From the NCBI GenBank assembly GCA_947179485.1, contig OX359248.1, positions 3,551,501 through 3,615,500 on the forward strand: 64,000 nt of DNA, read 5' to 3'. Origin of the DNA: Allacma fusca. Taxonomy: Eukaryota > Arthropoda > Collembola > Symphypleona > Sminthuridae. Each line of letters begins with the position of its first letter. The first letter of the stretch is position 1. The notes under the pieces were generated by a model. It was not told the origin of the DNA. It worked only from the letters and a program-made list of their open reading frames with translations, and made no database searches. Positions 27,641-39,315 of this stretch are shown piece by piece. Made by a program: the position numbers and the translations under genes.

Positions 27641-27750
27641 CCAGAGGAAGTCGAATTTCACTAGCGAAAGTTGAATTTCGCCAGAGAAAGTCGATTTTTT
27701 TCAGAGAAAGCAAATTGTCTATACAGAAAGTCAACTTCACGTAAGAAAGG
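27641..27750. repeat. 20-bp GAAAGT tandem array
   Basis: Units with an AGMGAAAGT core start at 27641, 27661, 27681, 27701, 27721 and 27741 (the last partial), an exact 20-bp step. The first units carry GAAAGTYGAATTTC, so the array has partial dyad symmetry within each unit. Right-hand units are more diverged. Confidence 0.8.
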
Positions 27751-28240
27751 CTCCGTTTCTTCGATAAGCACTTTCAAAGTCACTTTCTCATAGATAAAGA
27801 CAATTTGGGGGGAAAAGGTCCACCTTATACAGTTAAATTCATACATTTCTTTTTTATCTGGGAAAGACTTCAAATTTGAGGAGTAAGTACAAGAGGATTT
27901 TACAACATACGGAGGAGGTTCCCTGGATTTGTCTGAATGAGGGAAAGTTTAGTTGACGTATGTAGTTTTTTAAAGCAATTCTACTTAAAGACGGACGCTC
28001 ATATATATTCTTCTGATAACAAGAAGGACAGATGTAGAACGGGCGCTGTCCAGATACTTATCAAGTAGGACATGATTTAAGATCCAGCATGTTTCGAAGT
28101 TTACGCAATTGAATACATGAAAACCTGCAGCTTCAGCAGTCTGCTTTTATCATTCGTCGACATGGTATAGATAAATAAAGCGAGTGCAAAAAATATTTGG
28201 TATTTTAATTGTATGGACACACACAAGTTAATTACATAGA

Positions 28241-28821
28241 GTATTTCCCATGTAAAAGCGGGATTCAAATAAAACAGCTCATAACTTAGTACTCCCCTAG
28301 TCAGTTTCAAATACAAGTAACGCAAGTGCATTTTGCAAATGTACCCTCAAGAGGTACCTCCATCAATTCTTGAATAAATGCTTTGTATAATTCTTTATCA
28401 TTTGTGTAATTATTTTGTTACACCATGTAGGTAAGGCTCTTGTAGTACCATATTTTGTCCGATAGTGGAACGTTTTACCCAATCATTTGTTTAGATTATT
28501 TAATTAACAATATCTATAATTATTGTTTAAAAAAATATTCGGTATAGTATGCTTTCTGGATATCCCGTATAAACAAAATGGTTGACTTTGAAAAATCCAA
28601 AATCCTTATGGGATTTAAACTTAACGTTTAATGTTATGTGAAATTTTAAGGAAGACGGGGCCCTCTACATGCGGTACTGTTTAAGATTTCGGAACTTTCG
28701 AGGCACCTCCTGGGGTTACCACGCAAAATGCAAGCTAGTTACTTGAGTTCTAAAACTGACTAGGGGAGTACTGAATCGTGTGCTATGTTCTATCTGATTC
28801 CCGTTGTTGCATGGGAAATAC
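28241..28821. mobile_element. Large imperfect inverted repeat (MITE/foldback-like)
   Basis: The outer arms pair over about 120 bases: 28241-28360 with the reverse complement of 28700-28821. Anchors are GTATTTCCCATG at the left edge matching CATGGGAAATAC at the right. Inside them an exact 20-base block, AGTACTCCCCTAGTCAGTTT, lies at 28288-28307 against 28753-28772. TGCATTTTGC and GAGGTACCTC (right arm: GAGGCACCTC) follow at matching offsets. Weaker complementarity continues inwards (ACCATGTAGG near 28422 against CTACATGCGGT near 28664) and perhaps outwards. The core of about 300 bases has no coding potential. I could not identify a target-site duplication, so a non-autonomous DNA transposon is the favoured explanation but an old inverted duplication is possible. 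If transcribed in the intron, it would fold into a long hairpin. Confidence 0.7.
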
Positions 28822-29047
28822 ATACCTTTTCAGATAAGGATTCCTTTAATGCATTTTCAACGGTATTAGGTTGGGTAAAGTACACGCTTTATATGTGTAA
28901 ATATTATTTTTTTCTTTGTCGCCTTTGATGGGAAAATAAATAATTCTAAACGTATTCCTTTCTCCAAGAATTAAGATCTGGGTGAAGAAAGTTACTGCAT
29001 GGGAAAGTCAACTTTCACATGAATAGTTGTCAACTGGTTAATGTCCA

Positions 29048-29165
29048 CCTTCACCAGAGATAACATTTAACTTTCACTGGAGAAAGCAATTAGCTTTCAC
29101 TGAAGAGAGAAAGTAACTTTCACCGGAGAGAGAAAGTAACTTTCACTGTAGAAAGTCACTTTTAC
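29048..29165. repeat. 23-bp CTTTCAC...GAAAG tandem array
   Basis: CTTTCAC, or CCTTCAC in the first unit, starts units at 29048, 29071, 29094, 29117 and 29140, an exact 23-bp step. The consensus is CTTTCACYGGAGAGAGAAAG plus a 3-base spacer. Each unit carries the core in both orientations, so it can fold as a CTTTC/GAAAG hairpin. A looser unit begins at 29012. Confidence 0.8.
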
Positions 29166-30439
29166 AGGAGACAACAAGCTTTATCCAAAATTCGAAATAA
29201 ACTCACTGCTCAAGGAATGTTCGTTTGTTGCACAACTGATCAATTATGCAAAATTTTGATTCTCATATCACTGAGACCAGACTTAACACTGAATTATCTC
29301 TTATCTGGGAAAGGTCTAATAATTCGGAAAAGATCTGAATTAATTTGTGAAATAGCTTCTAAGTTTCTATAAATTTTGAAGCCACTAATTCTTAAATAAT
29401 TGAGGTACTGGACCTCAAAGCAAAATTTAGATGCATTCATAAATGCTATTTGACATTCTCCAAAACCTGCAAAGGGAGTTGTAAAATATAATGTCAATTT
29501 GGAACTAAACTTCCTCCTGAATTAGAGCCGTAGAAACTTATTCGTCATTACAGTCGGATTAACTCGCTCTTCCTTTTCTCCGAAATGTAGTCCCAGCAGA
29601 GCGAGTGCAAAGAGAATGAGAAATGGGACTTTCTTTGATTTGATTAAATTTTAAGTAGAATTTTGTCTGTGTGAAAAAAATGGTTCCTTAGAATTTATTT
29701 CGGAAGAGCTAATCAAGTCTGAGGGGATTTTTTCAAATGTGATTTTCAAAAGCAACTTTCTGCAGGACTAACTTCATATTTATAAATTTTGTCAGTTTAG
29801 ATTAGACTAAAGCTTCCTCCGTTCCTGGATTTGTCTCAATGCATGAGGACCTGAATAGTTTTTGCATGAGCTGGGAATTGTGGCAGTTGTCAGGATTTGT
29901 TTACTGTCGACGTTTCTTCTTTTTCTTTTCTGACGGTGAAAGTAACGCCTCGTCTGGTTTTGATTTTCTCTCTCGGAGGTTCCGTTCTTCATTGTTGAAC
30001 TGACAAGCGAACATATGTTCACATGGACAGACACGGGTATTCCAGACGTGGTGCTATTCAAATGTGGGCTTGTTCGTGTGCGGAGAAAGAGGAGCAGATT
30101 TATGCGTATTTTCCGGATGTGTAACGCCACGAGAGCATATCCGTTTCTCAGTTGTTTTCACCGAATACGTAATGGGAGCATTAGAATAACTTACAGCATT
30201 AAAGACATCGTCAGACTAACTTCCACCACCAAATTCCTCCTGCCGTCTTCCAAAGAGATCTTAACCAGACAACAGTGCTAGACTCGGGCCAGCTCATTCA
30301 TGCATCTGAACTTGAACCTGATCTAAACTTGAATTCTCAAGTATCAATATTTTGGGAGTTTGAGCATCATTTGAATCTGAGTTTAAATTTAAAATTCCAC
30401 TTGTCCTCAGATCAACTGTCAATTTTGATTACTGGACCT

Positions 30440-30655
30440 CTGCTGGTACTTGACCTGCACTTGATATTTACTTGACCTACACTTGACAATTACATTATTT
30501 GATAGAACTGACCTGAGTATCAGCTTTTTCTCTTAAAATTGACCTGATCTCAATCGTGAATGATTGAAATTTTTTGGGCATAAGACAGTAAGAAAGTGAC
30601 CTGGGCGTGACCTGAGCGTGACCCTCACTTGACCTAGCTTGACCTAATGTAAAAT
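30440..30655. repeat. Degenerate TTGACCT-rich repeat
   Basis: ACTTGACCT and close variants (TTGACCTGCACTTGATATTTACTTGACC and similar) recur irregularly. They are the same sequence family as the 33-bp minisatellite 3 kb downstream, but without a strict period. Confidence 0.6.
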
Positions 30656-31493
30656 ATTTGGAGTATGGATTGAGCTTGAGCTTAGCCCTGTTGGGGAGAT
30701 GGAGTGAAAGGAATGGAATGTATTTTGTGGAGGATGGAGATGTGGGAGGATGAGGACGACAGAGAAAGTAAAGGACAAGAAGAAACGCTGCCAGATTCAC
30801 CATTATCACCTCGTAAATTTGGGAGGGGAATTGTGTCCTGGTCCGGAGTAAAGAGTGCGATAAGAGAGACGGGAGAGGGTGGACCAAATGAAATAGTAAA
30901 TGCTCAGGTTTCTCGTGTGTTGGAACACACACTGTGGTCCACGACACTCCGCTCAATGTATTCCCAGTCTTCGTTTCCAACAACCATTTACCACAATTTA
31001 CTTCCCAACCGTTTCACTCCCTTGTACTTAAAACCATTTTTTCAATTTATTCACGGCATTTTTCACGCTCAGCTGGAATAATGCACTACTTCCCAAATCC
31101 TTACTTTCATACTTGATTACTATCTCTGGATATCCCTCCAGCGCCCTCCCTCACTGTCCCTCAACCATTCATCTAAATTTCTGCATTTCTAATTCCTTTA
31201 GTTCTGCATTTCCAACTCCTTTCTCCCGAGATTTTATGGCACCCGTTCCCTTTTCACGGTTTCAAGTCCATTCAATTACTCTCATTTGTCATAATGCTGT
31301 TTCCTTTAGTATTATAGTATGATTTACTCCACAGATTATAATGCACAAAGCGCATCTTTAGTGAGCAACAAGACCCTCAAGAGGTTCCTCAAGATAAGAT
31401 TATGTTCATTTGAATGCAAGTTTAAATGGATTTTGTATTCGATGACAGATTTCGAGTCAAATGTTACAATTTGGATATGGCTACTCATTCTAG

Positions 31494-31985
31494 TTCGGGT
31501 TGAAATTCAAGTTGAGTTTTAAGTTCAGGTTCAGGATTAAGTTCAAATTAAGTTCAAGTTCCAGCTGATGTTCAAATTTAGGTTCAAGTCCCGGCTGAGG
31601 CTCAAATATAAGTTTATATTCAAGTTGGAATTCCAATTCAAGTTGGGGTTTAAGTTGGGATTCTAATTCAAGTTGGGGTTTAAGTTGGGATTCCAATTCA
31701 AGTTGAGGTTTAGGTTGCTAATCAAATTAAAGTCGAGGTTTAAGTTCAGAATCAAATACAAGTCGAGGTGTAAGTTGAGAGTCAAATTCAAATTGGAGTT
31801 TCAGTTGAAAATCAAATTCAAGTTGAAATTCAAGTTCAAGTTGGGTTTTAAGTTGAGAATCAAATTCAAGTTGGGTTTTAAGTTGAGAATCAAATTCAAA
31901 TTGAGGTTGAAGTTGATAATCAAATTCAAGTTGAGATTCAAATGCAAGTTGGAGTTCAAGCTCCAATTGAATTTGAAGTTAAACT
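31494..31985. repeat. 30-bp minisatellite
   Basis: AATTCAAGTTGRGGTTTAAG-type units start at 31635, 31665, 31695 and 31725, an exact 30-bp step. The series resumes at 31815, 31863, 31893 and 31923 after a short phase change. The left part (31494-31630) is more degenerate. Because 30 is a multiple of three, the array stays open in frames on both strands and gives artefactual Lys/Phe-rich or Gln/Leu/Glu-rich translations. No start or splice context supports coding. Confidence 0.88.
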
Positions 31986-33584
31986 ATTTGAAGTTTAATC
32001 ATGGATTCAAGTTTATTGTTCCGACTCAACTAATGTAACGGTTTACTTTAAGCTCCAAAGCGACAAGCTCAAGAAATTCGTCTGAGCTAAAGATTGAAAA
32101 TCCTATTGAAACTTGTTAAGACTCTGACGGTTGTCTGTATTATCCGGAAAGTTTGCCCAAGTTTGGTGAAATGTTTGTTGTGCTGTTGGAAAAATGAGGA
32201 TAGAAAATGAATTGTTGCTCTGTGACAGAAGGTCCGTTAGAAAATGAGATTTACTCTCTTGCACCGGCGAATTCCCGGGACAAATCCCGAGCTAACTCCC
32301 TCTAAACAAAACTCATTAGCGGAATGCACCAAACAATTTGGGGCTGCAATTGCCAACAAACTTAAAATTCCCTAAGGAATCACCTCCACTCTTCTAAAAC
32401 CTTCCGTATGAACGAAGTCCCACGTTAGGGTCCCAAAAGTATCCTATGCGTCAACTATGTATGAAGCAATTTTATTTCAAAAGAAGTGTCTTTGAAAAAT
32501 ATTTATTTTCAAAGTTATGTTTAGATAATGAAAATGTTTGGAAAATTATTTACAAGCACGAATCTCTTCAAAAATGGTACACTCTTTCTTTATTTTCCTT
32601 TTCAAATTGCGGATATTTTTGAAATTCAATTTAAATAATTACACAAATTTATGAAATAAGTGGATCCTGGAATTTATTTCCAGCGAAATGGGGGGCTTGA
32701 GTTTTCCTGCAAAATGGCACTCACCATCCTGTACCTGCTGATGTATGGGTTAAATCTCAGGTTGCTGTAAAATGAAGTTGTTAGCAATCAGAGAATAAAT
32801 TGGAGAGAAATTAGGATTGTGATGCAGATTGCTCCCCCACCGATGTCTTATCTTAATGAAGCAGACCCGTTTCCCTGGAATCTGCAAACTTGACTAATTG
32901 TATTTAAATGTGAGCATAGATGAGACAGGACTTTGCCTGTAGTTTGATGAAAGTAGAGTGAAAGGAGTTTCATGCCACGCTTCCATAGAACCAAAAACAT
33001 TTCCATCTGCGAATGTTCTCATGGCTGTGGGAACTATGTCGCAACTTATTTTTACCAAAGTGTTCCAAAATCCTGGGGAAAGTTAAAAAGATTTAATTGT
33101 ACGATTGTTAAAAGTTAGTGCTCATCAAATTCCTACATTTCATTCTGCAAGGCACTTTAATGCCTCAGTGAATGACATTTGCTGGAAGTGAAAGCTCCGG
33201 GAGAGCCAAATACTTTGGCTCTATTTTCATGCCCCACATATCTACATTTTTATCTCCTCTAGCCTAAAAGTATTCCCGCTTCGTTGTGACAACACAATCC
33301 AAGATCCGAATTGGACAGATTCAACATTTAAATTTCGGGTTTGGACACTTGACTCCTACTTGACCTGGGATTAGATTCATATCAACCTAAATGGTTTCTT
33401 CACATCTTTGCACATATCGAAATCTTGGGCGTAAATATATAATTTGGCAATAAATTAACCATTGGGGTAATTAACCTTAATAACCTGCATTTGATCTTAA
33501 CTTGACCTGCACTTAATATTTACTTCCTCAACAATTAGCTTTTACAAGACCTTTACTTGACCTAAATTTGGCTTTGTCTTGACC

Positions 33585-34014
33585 TACCATTTTCTTTTCC
33601 TTGACATTTACTTGATCTAGCCTTGACTTTTACCTGACATTTACTTGATCTAGCCTTTTCTTTCCCTTGACATTTACTTGACCTACCCTTGACTTTAACT
33701 TGACATTTACTTGACCTATTCTTGGATTTAACTTGACATTTACTTGACCTGCTCTTGGATTTAACTTGACATTTACTTGACCTGCTCTTGGATTTAACTT
33801 GACATTTACTTGACCTGCTCTTGGATTTAACTTGACATTTACTTGACCTGCTCTTGGATTTAACTTGACATTTACTTGACCTGCTCTTGGATTTAACTTG
33901 ACATTTACTTGATCTAGCCTTTTCTTTCCCTTGACATTTACTTGATCTAGCCTTTTCTTTCCCTTGACATTTACTTGATCTAGCCTTTTCTTTCCCTTGA
34001 CATTTACTTGACCT
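33585..34014. repeat. 33-bp minisatellite (about 13 units)
   Basis: Thirteen head-to-tail units of 33 bp share ACTTGACC or ACTTGATC, a variable middle, and TTGACATTT. Two main variants exist: one with CTGCTCTTGGATTTAA in a homogenised central block of five near-identical units, and one with TAGCCTTTTCTTTCCC in the flanking blocks. On the - strand the array is an open frame of 11-residue units (RSSKCQ followed by V/G-K-x-K-x) because 33 is divisible by three. Each unit has an AGGTCA or AGATCA hexamer on the - strand. Confidence 0.93.
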
Positions 34015-35028
34015 GGACAAGGTTAAAACCTGACACAAATTTCTTAAAACCCACATACCCCGCTCAGTCTACTATACATACACCTTTTTAAAACAAGACA
34101 CGCGCTAGAATAATATTCTGCTTGAAACGAACAATGTTGATTTTCGGTACCCCCATGCGGGTGTACATTGTCGTGTGTTCCAGATGCCCGGGGAAAGTTA
34201 TTCTCATACCTGCTATTAGCACGCCTACAAATATATGAAATTCAGGGAATAAAGAAACAGGAAAACCAATTTCCCCATTATACAGTAATAAGTTGCAAGG
34301 GTTGGCCATATTGCTCCAAGACACATTATCCCGGCTGTTTTATTCATGAAATACACACAATGGACTGAGCAAAGAGAAAGGGAAACGTTTCCAGATTAAA
34401 CCTCCATGTTCCTCTATTTTTGTAATGCTGAGAGTGCAATGATTATATGAATTAACCGGTCCTGTTGAGAGAGTTCTCACACGTATTAGTTTCCCAATAC
34501 TTTTAACGTCCATGTTTAGTCCACTGCAAAAGCACTCATTTGAAAATATGCTTTACCTGACGTTACCAGGAAACTGAATTTGCACAAGTGTCTGTGGAAA
34601 CCAGGACCCATTTCTTCATCTCGGTTCTTGGGACACAGTCCTACTTGTACTGTATTTCATTTCCCTGCATACATTAAAATTCTTATGTTTTTAGTACATG
34701 CCCGTTTTTCGTCCCAGTCTGATTCTTCCACAAGATTTTTCAATATTTAGCTACACTGAGATTTTCAACGTTCTCGAATTTATTTTATTAACAAGAAAGC
34801 TCATTTTGAAATTTCATTTGATCTGGCGAAATTATGAAAACTTGGCTTTTTCCCACTTTATGTAAATTTTACTTCTGTGAAAAACATTTCCATAAAAATG
34901 TAAAAAAACATTTTCGTAGATCTTGCCCAATGTTTTTTTAGATTTTAATTACACCAGGGGAATGCTCGGGGCCATATTGGTGTCTAGAGAATATAATGCA
35001 TATGTTTATGCACATATCTAGGTTTAAA

Positions 35029-35073
35029 ATTAGCATGGCCGGTGTTCCCGTAAAGCACACGGTCCATGCTAAT
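35029..35073. other. Imperfect inverted repeat at left edge of LTR-like cluster
   Basis: ATTAGCATGGCCGG at 35029-35042 and CGGTCCATGCTAAT at 35060-35073 pair with one bulged base around an 18-nt loop. A TGTTCCCG sequence, the kind of start an LTR could have, begins at 35043 within the loop. Confidence 0.6.
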
Positions 35074-35560
35074 ACATTTGATAATACTCTCTCACTCACT
35101 CATTTTTGTTTACCAAATTAGAATATGGTACTTTGTGTTTTAGGCTCAAGAGCCTTGTATGTATTTGTATGTGTTTAACGAGTTGGTAGGAATCCTACCA
35201 ACTCATTTCACTTTGTTGCCTTAATTTTCTTACCTTAATGTAGGTATCCCTCATTGTTAAATGGGAACCATGGTCCAGTAGCCAATATTAAGTCCGGGCC
35301 AAGTCCAGGGTATAAATACCGTGGACTTGACCCAAGGAAATCAATCGTCATCTGCGACCCTAACCTGAAAGACCTTTTTTTTGTACTGCTACTGGTATGA
35401 GTCAGTACTCCTAAACCTTTTTTTTTGAAATAACACTGTTACCTGTATCGGTCAGTGTGTCCAGTTTTTGATTTTTTTGGTCCCTAAAATTGTAGTACTT
35501 CTTGATCTAATTGAAGGAAATAAAAATTATACTTTTATTTCATAAATAATACTCGACCAT
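35043..35560 (+). mobile_element. Putative solo LTR or other TE fragment
   Basis: Several features lie in LTR-like order. There is a TG start at 35043, TATAAATA at 35311-35318 inside a hairpin (CAAGTCCA at 35300-35307 with TGGACTTG at 35322-35329), and an initiator-like TCA at 35341-35343. After them come two related short hairpins (TACTG...CAGTA near 35393-35416 and CACTG...CAGTG near 35434-35457) and AATAAA at 35519-35524. An LTR reading would make these U3, R and U5. I could not find a matching CA end or target-site duplication, nor an internal retroelement domain. The right end is a guess. A host promoter or a different TE class is possible. Confidence 0.35.
35180..35204. other. Perfect 12-bp-arm palindrome
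   Basis: GAGTTGGTAGGA at 35180-35191 is followed by one A and then its exact reverse complement TCCTACCAACTC at 35193-35204. Confidence 0.8.
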
Positions 35561-35595
35561 CACTGTAACCCTTTTCTTTTGGAGCATATATGCGC

Positions 35596-35692
35596 TACGC
35601 CAGGGTTGACTAGCTTTGGACTGCACCAGAGTAAGCTCTCTGAATCTAATTATTTTATATATAAATTATCAGCCAGGAGTTGACAAGTTTGG
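35596..35692. repeat. Imperfect short direct repeat
   Basis: GCCAGGGTTGACTAGCTTTGG near 35599 recurs as GCCAGGAGTTGACAAGTTTGG near 35671, about 72 bases apart, with only a few differences. It lies just right of the LTR-like cluster and may be part of the same element. Confidence 0.45.
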
Positions 35693-36489
35693 ATTTTTAT
35701 AATCCTTTTTCTATATTAGTGAGTAAAATCTCACTCCAATTAAGTTTTATTAAACTTTAATAATTTCTTGCTGTCATTGGCCAATCGTGTGAAATTAATG
35801 AGGGAATTTCGAAAATTTAAAAGCAGATTAAAATTACCAAATAAATGTCCAACTATTTTGTTACATTTTTTACCACAAATGAGAATAATTTCATGAAAAT
35901 TTATTTCTAAAAATGCTTCCATAAAAATTGCTTGTGCATTTTTCAATGAGAACTTTCTTTTGTGCTGTCTCTTGCTTTCACTGAATCAATAGTGCTGGGA
36001 TATAATACTTAAGTTAGAATAGATATACCTATGTATATGGATGGTTACGGGCAATGTATGCGTATATACATCCAAGGTCTATACTTATAAACAAAACTAC
36101 ATTCCAGAGACTAAATTAACCTTAAAGTTTTGATCCCACCCACACACACACAAGTTACAATAGTACTTGAAAGTACACGCTGGCTCTTTTCCTTTCCCCA
36201 GTCTTTTTTGTTCCACTGAAAGCTCTGAAGCCTCTGAAGTCTCCAAAGAGAGGGAAAGGAGTGAAAGAAAAAGCAGAGGCTGGGATAAGCCCTGACGTGC
36301 CTTTACATTTATCATAGGCCAATTGTATTTATCTGTAGACGCTAGATACGGAGCAAATTGGATGGCAGAGTTCGCTCCAACGTTTACAATGCGTAATGCT
36401 AATCTTAAAAGAGAAAAGCGACAACTGCAGCATCGGTTGAGGCATTCATGCCTTTTTAAGCAAGCATAAAAGAGAATCAAGGGATTCTC

Positions 36490-36505
36490 CTCTCTCTCTC
36501 TCTCT
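36490..36505. repeat. (CT)n microsatellite
   Basis: Eight CT dinucleotides. Confidence 0.85.
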
Positions 36506-39258
36506 GCATACACAATCATACGTTGGTGTCTCCACACGAGTACAGTCCTCTCATTTGATACCAGCACCCACCAAAATTCCTAAAACATCCACAAATCCCA
36601 ATAATAATATTATATCCATAAACAAATAAAAGGGTAGCATCGCCATGGTAAATTTGAAAGTCTCCCTATGTTTTCCCCTATGGAGAAAGTACATTTTGAA
36701 GGGGATCCCTAATAGCGAGAGAACAGTGCCCAGAAATATTTTGGAGACTCGTAAGCATCTACATGCATTTTTTTCCGGAGCGGAGGAAGCGTCTGAGAAG
36801 GAAGACGGGAAACAAAAAGAAAGTGATATTTCCAGAGACGGAGAGGAAAAAGAGATAGAAACTGCTGACAATACTGTCAGTCTTATTTTTTCTCATATTC
36901 CTTTCCCCCTCAGCCCCTACATACAGGAATAATTTTTCCCATTGCACTGTCACGCTCGTGAGTCGGGCAGGTCCGCTATATTAAATGGCATTACATTAGC
37001 TTTAGTTACACAAATGGAGCCCTTCTAATCTCATTCCTTCAACTTTCTCCGATTCTGGGAGATGAGGAGCAACCGCCGTCTCTCTTATTACATCAGACGA
37101 TACTTTATGATCTTTATTCAATCCACCGTGAACATGGAACGACGCCAGGATAAACTTCCTAACATCTAATAGGCACATACGTTATGCTTTGGCATCCTAC
37201 CGTCCTAAACTCACGGATATTTTACTGCCGGAGTACACCTCCGTCTAAATGCTATCAGGACTACGTATGTATGAATTGTTTCTTCTTGGAACGGGCTCAC
37301 GGAAGATGCATCTATACAGTGGCGTCTGGATGGATGTCCATCCCTTCCAAAAGTGCTTTCTCCACCGGTTCAATAAAATCCACTCCTATTTAACATCAAG
37401 CTAATTTCCCGCCTTTTAATTTGCAATTGTAAAATAACAAAATGTAAGAGTAAAATTTTGTAAGGATTTCAGACTGCTCTTACAAACACAAAAAGCATTT
37501 AGGTTTAGGGATAGACGCATATATCTATAATTATTATGTATATGTATGTACTAGAATGGAGTTAACGATTGAGGGTTAATTACGGGTACTTCTTTAAAAA
37601 TGTAATGTATTTTATTGCACAATACGCTTTTGTTGCAAGGGCAATCTGTGTAAGTGCACAATTGGGAGAAAGTACTTAAATTAACTTTCACCAGTGCTGA
37701 AATTTGTGCTTAGAATTAAAATGGAATTCTAGTAGGGAATTTTCCGGTCTGTAAAGGTGCTGTTATGGAGAGAGTACACTGCCAGAGTACAAACACCCGT
37801 ATATATTATGTGCATTTAAAATGCAGGGAACTTATTATGTACGTCGGCCTGAAACCCCGGATTTACACATGCAAAATTTGGATTTAGAAAGGATGTAGCA
37901 TGATGGAGAGGAGTCTCGTTTCAAGGGATGTGGAGAGTATGAGAAATTATGCAGACGTAAGGCTTGTCTGATTGTGAGTATATGTGTAAACGCACATGTC
38001 ATAAAGCTCCGAAAACTTTCACCCGACAGCCCACGTTCTTTCACCAGAGAGAAAGCTGTAAGTTTTTCCAACTCAATTTTCATGCTCCTTTCAAATTTAA
38101 TCAAGTTTTACCATATTCACGAATAAATACTCTGCCTATTTTTTTTCGTTTTGAATTTATTATCTCTCACTCCATCCTACCCGACAGTCCCTTCCAGTTC
38201 TCTCCAGACTTGCTAACCTGCTAACATTTAGTGCTACTCCTTGAAGATCAAATTATTGATTTTCCTTATGTTCCACTCCCTTTAGAGCTATTATCAATGC
38301 AGTGGAACAAAACCAACAATCTAATAATTTTATCTTCTTGCATTTACTATCCAGTATGGCATACATTAAAGTGAAGTTATTTATGCAAAAATGCATCCCA
38401 AGGTTATTGGAGACATTTCCATGCATGAGTTCCTCCTAACGACACAAAGTATTGTAAAGCAGTGCAGTGCCGTTAGTACGAAAGTACATACACTAAGTCT
38501 CTGGAAACCTTGGGACTAGTCGAAACAACTAGACAAAAAATGGCAAAATGATAGTAAGTTACTGCGTGTGAATATAGAATTTCCTAGGAAAAAAATGGAC
38601 TGAGAAAAGCACCAATAAATTAAATAAGATAACGTGAAGGGTGACAATGAATGGGGTGCACTTTCCCCATAAGTGAAACAAGGGTGAAAGTTTGGAGGGT
38701 GGTGGGACGTCTCCAAAGTACAAAGAGAACCTAAGAGGGGTTACACACATGGAAATGGAAGGAGGGGTTGGAGGATGTGGAGAAAGATTTATACGCAAGT
38801 GGCGTTCGAGTAAAAGAGGAAACACTCTTGTTGGTAGGAAATCAGGCAGGACGTCGTGAAGAATGCATTAGGCCCCTTTCCCCAAACAAAAAAACAGGAC
38901 TAGTGAAAAATGGAAGCTTAGTAATTGAAACTAAGAAAGCGCAGTAAAACAAGAGAAAGAAGAGAAAGTGGCTATGCCGTCTAGTTCCTAAATTGCTTAT
39001 TACCAATGTGAGAGCATGTGTTTTTCCAATGACATTAGTTCAAACATGAGCCTGGCAAAGGAAGGGCTTTAGCATAGGGACAAGGATATAGTAGCCGAAA
39101 GTTTATACTTGAAACCATAGGGAAGTTCCTTATTGTTAGAAAGCAAGTTCAAGGGAACAGATAGGATGAAACGTACAGCATACATTATACTATATCCAGA
39201 AGCGAAAGCAAAGGGAAAGCATAGTGAAAACTGAAGAGAGAATAGGGGAAAATAATTA

Positions 39259-39315
39259 GAGTATAGGAGAAAGCAGAGAGAAAGTATAGGAGAAAGCAAA
39301 GAGAAAGTATTAGAC
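39259..39315. repeat. 23-bp GGAGAAAG repeat
   Basis: GTATAGGAGAAAGC starts at 39261 and 39284, and a partial third copy (GTATTAG) starts at 39307, a 23-bp step. It lies in a purine-rich kilobase (about 38.9-40.0 kb). Confidence 0.65.

Noticed and set aside
31673-32038. 121-residue + strand Lys/Phe-rich frame, with a mirror frame on the - strand
   Set aside because: Both are translations of the 30-bp minisatellite. Being open on both strands is a sign of the repeat, not of a gene.
33562-34056. 164-residue - strand open frame with Cys/Lys-rich 11-residue repeats
   Set aside because: It is the 33-bp minisatellite read in a frame that stays open because the period is a multiple of three. The non-repeat ends are short and match no family, and no promoter or splice context was seen.
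36551-36871. - strand frame with two hydrophobic segments resembling membrane helices
   Set aside because: The sequence matches no family I know, and the hydrophobic runs come from AT-rich DNA. There is no splice or promoter support.
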